Position numbers and translations under genes: made by a program. DNA of 64,000 nucleotides, from contig CAVXFS010000003.1 of NCBI GenBank assembly GCA_963761115.1, positions 1 through 64,000 of the forward strand. Direction: 5' to 3'. Shown piece by piece: positions 8,670-18,461 of this stretch. The stretch's first letter is position 1. Every line of letters begins with the position of its first letter. The notes under the pieces are model-generated. The model had not been told where the DNA came from. It did no database searches and saw nothing but the letters and a program-made list of their open reading frames with translations. This stretch comes from CAVXFS01 sp963761115. Lineage in GTDB: Bacteria > Pseudomonadota > Gammaproteobacteria > Burkholderiales > Gallionellaceae.

Positions 8670-11046
8670 TCAGTGAAGCGGGTTGATCAGCCCGGCTGCG
8701 CAATCCAGCAGAATCTGATTCGCCCGCAAAAACACCTCGAATCGCTGTTCGCCACAGCCTATCGCGGCAGGGATACCGAATTCCGCACAGCGTATCGCCA
8801 TGTGCGAATTCGCGCCGCCGTATTTGGTGATGAGTCCGGCGATCTTCTGGGAGAAGATCCAGTCGAATCCGGGATCGGCATTTTCGATCAGCACGATCCT
8901 GCCGTTCAGGGAGGGCGCTGTTTCTTCGGTATTGAGCCGGACACAGGTAGCGGTGATTTTCTTGTGCGTGATGAAGTTGGGGTGGCTGACCTGGAACGGG
9001 ACGACGTGTATCCCGGCCTCATCGAACAATACCTGGGGAAGACGTATCGCCACGCTCAGGGCATGCCGCTCGGACTCGTCCTCGGCGATCCGGCGCAGCC
9101 GCTCCTCGATGCTGCCTTCGCTGCTCCTTGAAATGACATCGAGAAGGTTGCCTATCGAAACATGCGACATTTCATCCCGGCTGAGGCCGTGCTTTTCGCC
9201 GAAGCCGGCTATAAGTTCGAGTATTTCACTGACCGAACGGGTAAATATGAATTTCCCGTATTCACGCCCGACTGTGGCAGCCTGGATATATTCAAGCAAT
9301 TGGGATGCGTCGAGCCCGGAGAAACCCTCATCCTGAAGAAGCCGGTCGATCTCTTTCATCTGGGCCGGGCTTAATTCAAACCTGGCCAATTCCTGAGCGA
9401 GGCAAATCTGCGAGTCGTTCAGGCCCAGGTCAGGCATCTGGTCGTAACGGCGCGACAGGATGTCATAGGTACCGGGCCGCAGATGGCCATATCGCGCCAT
9501 GAATTCCGCGCGCGGCAGTTTGCCTGTTTGCAGCCGGTGCATGTCGTTCACCAATTCGCTCGCCACGGTCCGGACACCCGACTGGATATGCTGCACATCT
9601 TCCATTGACAGAATACCGCGCCGATTCAGCGACAGCAGTATCGTCCTCGCGATGAAACCGTGCCGCGCCAGGATGGAAAAGGAAACTGTCCCAAGGCGGA
9701 TGCAATCGTCGATCAACCCAAACAATGCGCTGATATCCTGTCCTGCAAGTCCGTGATAACTGCCAGCCTGCTTGCCTGCCAACTCTTCCACTTTGGCCAG
9801 CGCCTTGCTGACTCCCCTTCACCTTGATCTGCAAGCAGACTAAGGGTTTGCTGGCGTAGCGCCTCCTTGAATGCCGCCTTTTCGGTCGCGTCCAGAACCC
9901 CACCGACCAAGGCTTCGATCTTCTCGTCAATATCGAAGCTGTAGGTGGTGATGGCCACATCGAACTCGACCTTGTCATGAAGCTCCGGATGGGCTTGCAG
10001 CCGCATCACCCATTCATCGACCAGTTTCTCGCTGATCACCGGCGAAAGCCCGGCGGGTAAATAAGAATGGAAGCTCAGCCGGGTGTCGATGAAAGGCTGG
10101 CCAGCGAGGGAGACCATCAAGGGCTGGCCGGTTGGCACGGCGTATCCCATTTTTCTCCTGGCGATGCGCCAGGCATGATCGGTGATCAAGGTCTGGTAGA
10201 GCGAGAAAGCCAAGGCGCGGGGCGCACGGCCGATCATCTCGGCGGGGTTCCAGTCCGGCATCTGGCCGAGCACCGTGGTCCTGCCGTAAACGCCCGCCAT
10301 CGGCCCGAGGCGCGCCCGGACAAAATCCTGGATGCCTTCAAGGGCGGCGTCAATGCGCCTGGCTACTGCCCGGTTCCAGTTGGGCTGGGTGGTGATCGCC
10401 CGCACCTGCAGCAGGTGCGGGGTGAAATCCTCGCCCAGAGCGAATTCCACATCCAGAAACTGGCTGCCCATAATCTGTTCCAATTCCTGTACCGCCTGCA
10501 TGAGCCGCTGGAAACGCTCCGACCGCAGCGCCTGCATCGCCCCGCGATGGATATAGAGCGTACGATTGGCGTATTCACCACCGCCTGATGTAACCGTGTT
10601 GGTCAGCCCGGAAATGTCGTCATAGTTGATGACGTAATAAGGTGCGCCGGTGTTCAGGTCATGCGTAAACACCACACCGCTCATGACTGTGTTGAGCAGC
10701 AGTTCCTGCACCATGAATTCATCGTTGCCGGTGCCCGATCCCTTGCGCTCATAGCTGGCCAGCACCTTGCCGATGGCAGCGCGGATGGCAGCCGGGTCAT
10801 CCGAGGGAACGCCGAGCACGAGTCATATTCGCCGGCACGCGCGAATTGCGCTCCGTCTTCGTCGGATGCGGACGATCGTATCGCCAATGGACGGCCGTGG
10901 AAGGTTTGCATTATCCGGTCGATGGATGCGTCCGGCGAATCCATGAAATGTGCGGTTTCAAACAGCAGGAACTCAGGCACCCTGAACAGGGAGACACTGG
11001 ATTCAAGCTGCTTGAGCGTTTGGGCTTTTGAGGTGGATTCAATCAT
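8670..11046 (-). CDS. PEP-synthase-like L-glutamine kinase (Cj1418-like), two frameshifts
   Basis: About 790 codons cover the PEP-synthase/rifampicin-phosphotransferase layout. There is an N-terminal ATP-grasp part (GRPLAIRSSASDEDGAQFAR, then FMVQELLLNTVMSGVVFTHD and SQFLDVEFALGEDFTPHLLQ), a long helical linker, and a C-terminal swivelling domain. The phosphoryl-carrying histidine is in YGGANSHMAIRCAEFGIPAA. The frame breaks near 10815 and near 9810, yet reading simply continues in another frame. C. jejuni Cj1418 has this architecture and makes L-glutamine phosphate from ATP and glutamine, the first step toward cytidine diphosphoramidate. The next gene downstream is the Cj1415-type kinase. 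A central-metabolism PEP synthase is unlikely given the short length and the setting. Confidence 0.78.
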
Positions 11047-11139
11047 TTGCATGATTCTTCAAATAGCCGTCAGAAACGGCATATGTTGTGCATTTTTCAT
11101 TGCTGCGGTTTTGGCTCAACGCCGAGCATTTTCCGATAA

Positions 11140-11827
11140 TCATGCTGCAGAGATTATCGATGCTGCAATCTTCCAGTCCCACTCGGTATCTATATCTATG
11201 CCTTCCTCGGGTCGGCTGAAAACCAGCGGGACCATGTTGTCATTAAACAATGATCGCTGCCGACGCAAGTCACCCGGTGCAATCAGGTAAAACGCGCCAT
11301 TGATGACATATGCCGGCGGCAAATCCTGGGAGCGCAAATGTATCCCGCTTGTTTCCATATAGGGTTTCATCGCATCGCCTTCGATCCTGAAACACCACAG
11401 CGGGTGTGAAGCTGCCGGTGAAACTCCGATTACCGTATGGTGATCATGTTGCAGAAAGAGCTGAATGCCGCGCTCAATTGTTTCGCGGCTGCGAAAAGGA
11501 GAGGTGGGCTGCAGCATAAGCAGGCCGTCTACGGCACCCTTCTCTGACTCGTACCAATCAAGCGCATGCAAAGCTACATCTGCCGAGGTAGCTATATCTG
11601 TAGCAAGTTCTTGTCGGCCGCAGCCAGGGAACCAGCGCACCTGCACCACGGGCAATCTCGGCTATGGCGGGATCATCAGTCGAAACCAGGATGTCGCAAA
11701 TCTCCGGAATCCCCTTGGCGACATTGACGCTCCACAATACCAGGGGAACTCCCCCCAGAAGGCGAATGTTCTTTCCCGGTATCCGCTTGGATCCTCCCCG
11801 TGCAGGTATCAACGCAAGAATTCTCAA
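11140..11827 (-). CDS. CMP-nonulosonate synthetase (NeuA/LegF/PseF family), one frameshift
   Basis: The start RILALIPARGGSKRIPGKNI is the hallmark of acylneuraminate cytidylyltransferases. VSTDDPAIAEIARGAGA follows. A break near 11620 moves to a second frame with ATDIATSADVALHALDWYES, LLMLQPTSPFRSRETIERGI and the C-terminal EEGIDIDTEWDWKIA, a family signature. The likely start is TTG at 11827, since no ATG precedes the motif. The enzyme activates a nine-carbon sugar acid as its CMP form for transfer to the glycan. It lies 34 bases after the CBS-aminotransferase and upstream of the phosphoramidate block. Which acid it handles (neuraminic, legionaminic, pseudaminic or other) cannot be told from the sequence. 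Confidence 0.85.
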
Positions 11828-11861
11828 GGTGTCTGTGCCGTATAGTTGGCTTGCTCAGGTA

Positions 11862-13343
11862 TCACGCAGCCGTCCGTGTAATAGCTGATAGTTCATCAAG
11901 GAATATTCCGGCTATATGGTGCGCCTCTCCTTCCGATAACCCGGGAGAGGTGGGGAGGCTGATTGAATTTGCAGCAAGATAGCTGGAGACCGGATAGTTT
12001 CCATGGCCAAATGCACGGTACGGCTCCATCACATGCATGGGATAAAACCCCGGGCGGGCATCAATTCCACGTTGCCCAAGCCGGGCTATCAATTGGTCGC
12101 GAGCATCTTCACCCAGTCCGTTCAGCATGAGGGTATATAACCAGTACGAATTTTCAGACCAGTCGTTCTTCGGCAACAAGGTGATCTCTCCGTGCCCGCT
12201 CAACAAATCATCGTACTTCTGGAACAATATCTTTTCGTTGAGCACAGAAATGACCCTGACTCGATCCAGTTGGGCGACACCGACCGCTGCCTGCATATTC
12301 GTCATCCGGAAATTGAACCCGGGATAGTCGTGCCAATAGCGCTTTTTCGGTGACATGCCATGGTCCCGCAGGATGCGCGCCCGCGCTGCCAATTCGGCAT
12401 CCCTGAACACCACCATCCCGCCTTCACCGGTAGTGATGACCTTGTTGGCAAAGAAACTGAAGCATGTGCAATCTCCGTCCAGTCCAACTAACCGGTTCTT
12501 GTACCTTGCCCCGAGTGCTTCCGCACAATCCTCGATCACAAAGAGCCCACTGTCAGCCGCAATTTCAGCAATCTCATCGATTCTGGCTGGCTGCCCATAA
12601 ATGTGCACCGGCATTATCGCCCTGGTGCGCGGCGTGATCGCCTTGCGCAGTTCTTCCGGATCCAGTGTCCAGGTTTCCTTCTCAACGTCAACCAGGACCG
12701 GCGTGGCGCCGGCATGAATGATTGCATTGACGCTGGCCCCGAAGGTGAAGTCAGGTACGATGACTTCATCTCCGCGACCTATGCCAAGCGCCGTCAAACC
12801 CAATTGCAGTGCAACCGTGCCGTTTGAAACGGCAATTGCATGGCCCCCTCCCAGATATTCGCTGAAAGCGGTCTCGAATTGCCCTATGAAACGCCCTTGC
12901 GAGGATATCCAGCCGGTGGTTACGCACTCCATCACATTGCTGATCTCCTGCTCTCCGATGTCGGGTTCGGACACCGGGAATTTCCTGACCCGGGTGCGCG
13001 TGGCAAAATCCACCACGCGATGGGATGAATCCAGCAGGGGGATGCATTCCAGATTCATGTCGAGCAACTGCCAGATTTCCGCAATGTCGCAATCGAACGG
13101 CAGCCAATGGGGCGACTTGTTGAAATAGCCCACTCCTTCGGAAATCGAGTCTTCCAATGTGGCACCGGCCAGGATGGCCCGTCTCGCATCTCCATCCGTA
13201 AGCGACCCGACAAGACGGCGCTCTGCATCCACCAGGAAAACTATGCCCAGTGTGTTGGCATTGATGATTTCCAGCGCCTTCCGCATCGTCGTGGGAATCG
13301 ATACCAGGACGTCATCCAGGGATGCATTTTTTGCAGCCGTCAT
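11862..13343 (-). CDS. CBS-domain pair fused to a DegT/DnrJ/EryC1-type aminotransferase
   Basis: Residues 1 to about 120 form a CBS pair (VSIPTTMRKALEIINANTLG, RRLVGSLTDGDARRAIL, then CIPLLDSSHRVVDFATR). From about 125 onward there is a full PLP aminotransferase: VSEPDIGEQEISNVMECVTT, AIAVSNGTVALQLGLTALGI, VIEDCAEALGARYKNRLVGL and the lysine in FFANKVITTGEGGMVVF. The aminotransferase part resembles perosamine-synthase and LegC-type enzymes acting on 4-keto sugars. I placed the start at 13343, where GGAAG stands upstream; the longer upstream reading belongs to the isomerase gene in another frame. CBS pairs usually sense adenosine nucleotides, so the fusion may regulate amino-sugar synthesis by energy state (inference). 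The frame is intact. Confidence 0.85.
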   Translation of the reverse strand: MTAAKNASLDDVLVSIPTTMRKALEIINANTLGIVFLVDAERRLVGSLTDGDARRAILAGATLEDSISEGVGYFNKSPHWLPFDCDIAEIWQLLDMNLECIPLLDSSHRVVDFATRTRVRKFPVSEPDIGEQEISNVMECVTTGWISSQGRFIGQFETAFSEYLGGGHAIAVSNGTVALQLGLTALGIGRGDEVIVPDFTFGASVNAIIHAGATPVLVDVEKETWTLDPEELRKAITPRTRAIMPVHIYGQPARIDEIAEIAADSGLFVIEDCAEALGARYKNRLVGLDGDCTCFSFFANKVITTGEGGMVVFRDAELAARARILRDHGMSPKKRYWHDYPGFNFRMTNMQAAVGVAQLDRVRVISVLNEKILFQKYDDLLSGHGEITLLPKNDWSENSYWLYTLMLNGLGEDARDQLIARLGQRGIDARPGFYPMHVMEPYRAFGHGNYPVSSYLAANSISLPTSPGLSEGEAHHIAGIFLDELSAITRTAA

Positions 13344-13383
13344 ATTCAGTCGCTTCCGATGGATAATTTCGATCTCACAAGAT

Positions 13384-14238
13384 TCACTTGCTGCAGAGCT
13401 GGGCCGGAGCGCGCCCGTACACCTCGACCGTGTAATAGCCAGAAACCAGCTTAAGATACGGCCAAAACCAGGCATCCTCAGTGAATCGGTTGATTCGAAT
13501 CTTCCAGTCCGTCATTGTCGCTCAGGTGATATCCGGCAATCCGTTCCCTGCATTGTTCGAACATGCCGGCTGGGGTCAAAGCCGAGCGACCTTGCCGAAA
13601 CCTTCAGGTGCGCAACGTCATCAATATCCCGACATCGTCCGGCATCATCGCAATGATATTTCTGCTTTCGTCTGGATCGCACATGAGCAACGGATTGGTT
13701 GCAAATTCACGGACATTCTTTGCCGAGAGCACATTGTTCTCAACCATAAGGGTGATTCCCGCCTGCCTGGCGATTCCGGCAAGCTGCGTACACGGGTAAT
13801 GAATGTCTCGATACAGGCATTGCGGTCAAACAGGTTCCGGCTGACAATCCGCCGTCCCAGCTCGTCAACCTTGGGGTCGAGAAAAATCCGGCGTGAAAAC
13901 TGTAATGGTCACCCCCCAAAGCCTGGCACCATTCGAGCGCCTGCTTGACGTGGGCGATGCTGCGATCCCGAACTACGGGATCCAGAGAGCCAGATTGAAG
14001 ACAAATGGTTGGCAGGCGGCGGAAAATAATTGTGGACTTGAAAATGAATATCTCTCGTCAATTCCTTCAAATCCTGCGATATAGTCTCAGAATAGGTACC
14101 TGCCGATAACTCTATGTAATTAATCCCCTCATCCAATAACTGGCGAGATGTCTCAACCGCAGTATTCCTCGAAAACCCCCAGTTGATACAAATATCATTT
14201 CGTGGATATCCTTTTGAACGTTTGAAAATGTTTTCCAT
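13384..14238 (-). CDS. TIM-barrel sugar-phosphate isomerase/epimerase-like protein, at least five frameshifts
   Basis: Read with frame changes, this gene gives INWGFSRNTAVETSRQLLDE, INYIELSAGTYSETISQDLK, VRDRSIAHVKQALEWCQALG, HYSFHAGFF, TLMVENNVLSAKNVREFATN and finally DAWFWPYLKLVSGYYTVEVY before the stop at 13384. The order (buried strand plus helix repeats, a His in FHAG, a Glu in MVEN) is that of xylose-isomerase-like TIM barrels. Breaks fall near 14000, 13880, 13785, 13610 and 13490. The start ATG at 14238 has AGG upstream. It stands between the NeuD-type gene and the CBS-aminotransferase, so it probably serves the sugar-acid pathway. The reaction is unknown. Every segment is still protein-like, which argues against old decay. 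Confidence 0.65.
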
Positions 14239-14295
14239 GCAAACCTGAATCACCCTGCGATGCAAGCCATATAAATACTGATAATGGAATCTGAA

Positions 14296-14939
14296 TCATT
14301 GATGTTGATGCAACTGCCTGGCGGGGACACCAACGAATGTCCCCCCGGCACGCTCGACGGAATTGATAACAACCGCGCCTGCACCAATCGTCGTGCGTTC
14401 GGCAATCTGGATGCCATCGATAACCGTAGCGCCCGCTCCTATGAAAGTCAGGTCTCCAATGGCAAGAGCGTTCCGGCCACCGTAGAGGATGGTGCAAAAT
14501 GGCAATGGTCGCCAACCCGGACCTCATGCTCTATCAGGGAGGCAGTGTTTACCAGATTATTGTCCCCTAAAATCGCACCTGGTCCGATATAGACTCGCGG
14601 GCAAACGACATTGCCCCTCCCCATCTGAACATGGCGATCAACAATAGCTTGCCCGGATATAAGATTGGGCAATGCAAACCCCATCTCGTTCGACTTGATA
14701 AACCACTCGCGCCTTGATTCATTGTTGCCAATCGCCAAATATAGATCGATCTGGCCGTGCCCGGCATAATCTTCCAATACCTGGGCAGAGCCAAGCACTG
14801 GAATATCAAGGATACTTTCTCCCGGGATGTGCTCACCCAGATCAACCACCCCGATAATATTCATTCCCCGCGTAGTGGAAAGCAACGAAATGATCACACG
14901 GCTATGTCCCCCGGCCCCCAGGATGAGCGCTGATCTCAT
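14296..14939 (-). CDS. NeuD-family sugar O/N-acyltransferase, one frameshift
   Basis: The N-terminal part (RSALILGAGGHSRVIISLLS and DLYLAIGNNESRREWF) is the NeuD/PglD nucleotide-sugar-binding half. The rest is a hexapeptide beta-helix (QMGRGNVVCPRVYIGPGAIL, then IGAGATVIDGIQIAERTTIG, ending FVGVPARQ). The frame breaks near 14490-14510. The ATG at 14939 overlaps the NeuB stop (ATGA), so synthase and acyltransferase are coupled. NeuD-type proteins acetylate sialic acid or the 4-amino group of UDP-bacillosamine-type precursors. Here it most likely modifies the nonulosonic acid or its amino-sugar precursor. Confidence 0.8.
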
Positions 14940-15979
14940 CAATAACTCTCCAAGTCGCTCCACTGCAACTGGTGCAGTGCCTCTACGTCCTTATTCACCC
15001 GCTTCCCGACGATGCTCTCCAAGAAACTTGCCCCGATGCCCGTTCCCGGCCGCATCAAACGCAGGTCATCCGGAACGATAGTTTGGCCCGTCTTGACGGC
15101 GCGCGCGAAGACCAGGCTCTTGCGGGAAACGCTGGCCATCTGATTCTCTTCGGGTTGCCGTGATTTCCTTGCGCTCCCCAGCATCAATTCCGCTCTGCGA
15201 ATATGTTGCACCAATTCCCGGAATTCGTCCGGCGTGGAGGAAGCCTTGTGATCCGGCCCGGGCATATTCTTGTCCAGCGTGAAATGCTTTTCTATGACTT
15301 TTGCCCCAAGCGCGATGGACAACGCCGCCGCCAAAGGACCCTCGCTATGGTCGGAATATCCAACGGGCCTGTCAAAAGCGGCGGCCAGGGTATTCATGGC
15401 ACGCAAATTTAGCGATGCATCCGAACACGGATAGTTCGATACACAGTGCAACAGCAATAAATTCGGGTTGCCAAGTTTATCGTAGATATTGATTACTTGT
15501 TCGACCTCGCCCAGGTTGGCCATGCCGGTAGCCACCAGGACCGGCTTCCCGGTAGAGGCCAAATACTCCTGCAAGGGCAGGTCAACCAGGTCGGCGGATG
15601 CAGTCTTGAACAACTTTACACCGATATCATTCAGGAAACGCGCGCTCTCCAGATCATAGGGTGTGGAAATGAAGTCTATGTCGATTTCAGCGCAATATTC
15701 AAATAGGGGATTGTGCTGCGATCGCCCCAACTCCAGTCGCTCGATCATTTCATAATGCGACTCTTCGGATGAAGTCGTGCTTTGCTGATAGGTTACTTTT
15801 GGCGTTCCTTTGGTAACCAGAGTCGCCGCAGTGAACGTCTGGAATTTGACTGCGTCGGCCCCGGCATTTTTTGCCGCAAGTATCATCTTCTTCGCCAGCC
15901 CCATGTCGCCGTTATGATTGACGCCAATTTCTGCAATTGCGTAGCAGCTTGTCAATTGGTTGAAATAATTTTTATTCAT
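14939..15979 (-). CDS. NeuB-family nonulosonic acid synthase (LegI/PseI/NeuB)
   Basis: This 346-residue protein starts with SCYAIAEIGVNHNGDMGLAK and AGADAVKFQTFTAATLV, the signature of PEP-dependent sialic-acid-type synthases. It has FKTASADLVDLPLQEYLAST, LLHCVSNYPC and the FTLDKNMPGPDHKASSTPDE loop in the TIM barrel. A C-terminal SAF domain (SLVFARAVKTGQTIVPDDLR) completes the family layout. It condenses PEP with an N-acyl mannosamine-like six-carbon sugar. The start at 15979 has GGAG upstream; earlier ATGs would add residues outside the conserved domain. The frame is intact. Whether the product is neuraminic, legionaminic, pseudaminic or another acid remains open. Confidence 0.9.
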   Translation of the reverse strand: MNKNYFNQLTSCYAIAEIGVNHNGDMGLAKKMILAAKNAGADAVKFQTFTAATLVTKGTPKVTYQQSTTSSEESHYEMIERLELGRSQHNPLFEYCAEIDIDFISTPYDLESARFLNDIGVKLFKTASADLVDLPLQEYLASTGKPVLVATGMANLGEVEQVINIYDKLGNPNLLLLHCVSNYPCSDASLNLRAMNTLAAAFDRPVGYSDHSEGPLAAALSIALGAKVIEKHFTLDKNMPGPDHKASSTPDEFRELVQHIRRAELMLGSARKSRQPEENQMASVSRKSLVFARAVKTGQTIVPDDLRLMRPGTGIGASFLESIVGKRVNKDVEALHQLQWSDLESY

Positions 15980-16090
15980 TGAGTACACTCCGGTCATATT
16001 TATTCGCACTAGTAAATCACGCCGGGAAAGAATTGGGTATGCATCCGGATTTATCGCTTGAAATTGCAAAAAGTCGATAACATAACTGTT

Positions 16091-17965
16091 TCAGTGGGGT
16101 GTTGCGCAATCGAGAAGGTATTCCAAGAGAACTTCCGGTGGCCCCAGATACTCATCAATAAATTTCTGCCTGGCCTGGCGAACTGGTTCGGCAAGCCACC
16201 ATTCTTCGGGCGAGGATTTAATACTCTCTATAAAGGTAGCGGCTGCCTCAGGATCTGTCTGGCAAATTCCGGCTCTGATCAAACCATCAAAAATCGTCTG
16301 GTAGTGTTCATCCAGGTAGCGGGTCGCTTTGTTCAAGAAAAACACAGTAGGAATATCGGCCAGCAATGCCTGTAAAAAAGTCGTGGCCAGATAATTGACC
16401 ACGATCAACCTGGCCCTTTGCATCAGGTTATTGCCGGGAGTGCTGGAATCATCCACGCGCCCGACCTTGGCCAGCACCTCGCGCATAACATATGCCTCAT
16501 CATAAGCCCCACCCAGCCTGGCAGCCGCAGCAGCAGGGTACATTCGGTATACAACCGTACTTAAAGTGTCCTCGCTCAACCCGGAGAAGAATCTTTTATT
16601 GAACTCAAAATACCGGGCAACATTTATTGCACCTGACTCGCCATAACAAGCGCTGATCTCTGCAGGCCTTACTCGAGGAAGGCTGGCGAAGAACATGATC
16701 TCGACATCTTTTGCCGCACCAGTTTGTTCCACCCAATTGAACAACGATCCCGCCCTGAGCAAATTCGGGATTCCCTGCTCATACCAGCCCAAGGTTGCGT
16801 AGATATCCACCATAGGAAGCAGATATTTAGAGCTATTTCCCAGAAATGGCCGGGGGAGATAGTTATGCTCATTGTAAATATGCTTCACCCCCTGTTGGCG
16901 TAACACAGCAAGCGCGACCGAGGAATACATGTTGCTGATCCAATTCTCGCATGTCACGTAACGGAGTTCCGTGAATTTCCTGAAATGCTCCCGGTAGAAT
17001 CCCGAAATCTCATTCCAGTCTTCCACGAATGCCTTGGGTATTGCGCAACGCAACGATTCGAAGAAGAACCGGTCGAAGCGATCGCAATCGACATCCGTCG
17101 CCGCCAGCACATTGCGCTTCTTCCAATCCACGGATTCACTCGAGGGGAAATCCATTTTCAACTGGATCTGCTGCACTCTTCCCCGGCTTTTCTGGAACAG
17201 TTGATCGAAATATTCTCTCTTGAAATATGAACCGAATATACCGACTGTCGGCGGGAGCGGGGATGGTGGAGTCGTCCTGGTCATCCGCAATATCTTTCGC
17301 CAGATCCGGGTTGGCTTCAGCCTGGCGATCTGGCCCAGAACGTATTGCCATAATTTCCGAGATGCTGGTTCGAAAGTACGTTCAAGCGAAGTAGTATTGG
17401 CAGGTTTTGGTTCGGCCGCTTTTTTGACTGGACGAATATATCTATCTTCCACCTCCTCAAAAATTCCCGGATGAAACAATCTCGCATAGACGCTGAACAG
17501 TTGCTCCTGGGCATAGTCTGTCACTTGAAAGAAAGTGTAGTGTTCATTGAAATCGCGCGGGATATGACATGAACTCCCGGAAAGAATTCTGCAGTCATGC
17601 TCCTCCAGCCGGAGATATTTTTCGCAGGTCTGGAACGTGTAAAAGCACAGGGTAACCTGCCGCAACAGTGACAATGAAATGCATTTGCGCCAGAACCACT
17701 CGCCAAAGTTTGTTCCGTGAATCCTGTCCAGACGAGCCGCCAGTATCGGCGAGTATTTCCTTAACTTGGCATCGACATATTCGTGATCACTGACAAATTC
17801 CTCCCTTGTCTGCCTGAAAGGCTGTGCAATCTGCACCGCATCGAAATTTCCCAACTCACCATTTTTCTCCAGTAAATGATAAAGGTAAGAGTCAGCCAGA
17901 AACAGGTTCCTTGCTCCGGCCAACCACGTAGTTCGATGCATCGAAACAATGAAATTCGTTTTCAT
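16091..17965 (-). CDS. Large putative surface-glycan transferase (LIC12162-like family)
   Basis: The 624-residue protein has no membrane segments. It begins FIVSMHRTTWLAGARNLFLA and ends with DIPTVFFLNKATRYLDEHYQ and SSPEEWWLAEPVRQARQKFI. The end motif (a strand with a proline, a short aromatic loop, then E-W-W and a helix) matches what I know of the LIC12162 family of putative transferases found in sialic- and legionaminic-acid clusters. The layout suggests a GT-B-like fold with the donor site in the C-terminal half. Its position directly upstream of NeuB supports transfer of the CMP-activated nonulosonic acid (inference). About 110 bases separate it from neuB. The frame is intact. Confidence 0.6.
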   Translation of the reverse strand: MKTNFIVSMHRTTWLAGARNLFLADSYLYHLLEKNGELGNFDAVQIAQPFRQTREEFVSDHEYVDAKLRKYSPILAARLDRIHGTNFGEWFWRKCISLSLLRQVTLCFYTFQTCEKYLRLEEHDCRILSGSSCHIPRDFNEHYTFFQVTDYAQEQLFSVYARLFHPGIFEEVEDRYIRPVKKAAEPKPANTTSLERTFEPASRKLWQYVLGQIARLKPTRIWRKILRMTRTTPPSPLPPTVGIFGSYFKREYFDQLFQKSRGRVQQIQLKMDFPSSESVDWKKRNVLAATDVDCDRFDRFFFESLRCAIPKAFVEDWNEISGFYREHFRKFTELRYVTCENWISNMYSSVALAVLRQQGVKHIYNEHNYLPRPFLGNSSKYLLPMVDIYATLGWYEQGIPNLLRAGSLFNWVEQTGAAKDVEIMFFASLPRVRPAEISACYGESGAINVARYFEFNKRFFSGLSEDTLSTVVYRMYPAAAAARLGGAYDEAYVMREVLAKVGRVDDSSTPGNNLMQRARLIVVNYLATTFLQALLADIPTVFFLNKATRYLDEHYQTIFDGLIRAGICQTDPEAAATFIESIKSSPEEWWLAEPVRQARQKFIDEYLGPPEVLLEYLLDCATPH

Positions 17966-18109
17966 ACGCAGCTTGATTCCACAAACTGCGCCAATTTATG
18001 AGGCTCGAACCGAAAACAAAATGCCTCAATGATCTTGCTCCGTAATCGCATTAGTATGCACCTGCATGATGGCTACCGGCCCAACCTTCACACCAGAGCG
18101 GTCGTAAAA

Positions 18110-18275
18110 ATACCGCTGTGAGCTTGTCCGAAGCCAGCTTAGCCGTTAACCACTGCTTCATCGCGTCGTGCGATAAGATGACCAATCTGTGCGGGCCATA
18201 TTTGTGCAGCGTGAAGGGTACAAAAGTGTGGCCGAAAGAACCCGTGCCGCCAATGGTCAGAATGGATGCGCTCAT
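18110..18275 (-). pseudogene. Remnant of pseB-type UDP-sugar 4,6-dehydratase (N-terminus only)
   Basis: From the ATG at 18275 the strand reads SASILTIGGTGSFGHTFVPF and HRLVILSHDAMKQWLTAKLA. This is recognisably the Rossmann NAD-binding start (G-G-T-G-S-F-G) and second strand of PseB/CapD-like dehydratases. After about 50 residues the similarity ends. The rest of the roughly 330-residue enzyme is missing, and the stretch 17966-18461 holds no other gene. A dehydratase would be the first enzyme of a pseudaminic or legionaminic acid pathway, so its loss suggests that the step is encoded elsewhere or that the pathway was rebuilt. It could be the scar of gene replacement in the operon. Confidence 0.6.
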
Positions 18276-18461
18276 CAACATGATTTTTTCGATTTCCATA
18301 GTGCGTAACTTCGTAGATGATCCCTTGACTTGAGAGGCGATTCTATTGGTGGCAAACATCTCTACCGACTTTTCGCTGATTCCATTCATGGCATTGGACT
18401 TGAGATGAGTATTTCCCCGGAGATTTGGATCCAAAGACCAGCTTACGGGCTTAATACTCAG

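Noticed and set aside
8670..11046. Housekeeping PEP synthase or pyruvate phosphate dikinase
   Set aside because: Sequence layout fits the general family, but the gene is coupled to a CDP-amidate-kinase-type gene inside a glycan operon and lacks the C-terminal PEP-binding barrel expected after the swivelling domain.
13346..13475. N-terminal extension of the CBS-aminotransferase back to 13475
   Set aside because: These 44 codons coincide with the C-terminal end of the isomerase gene in another frame and show no similarity to the CBS-domain start.
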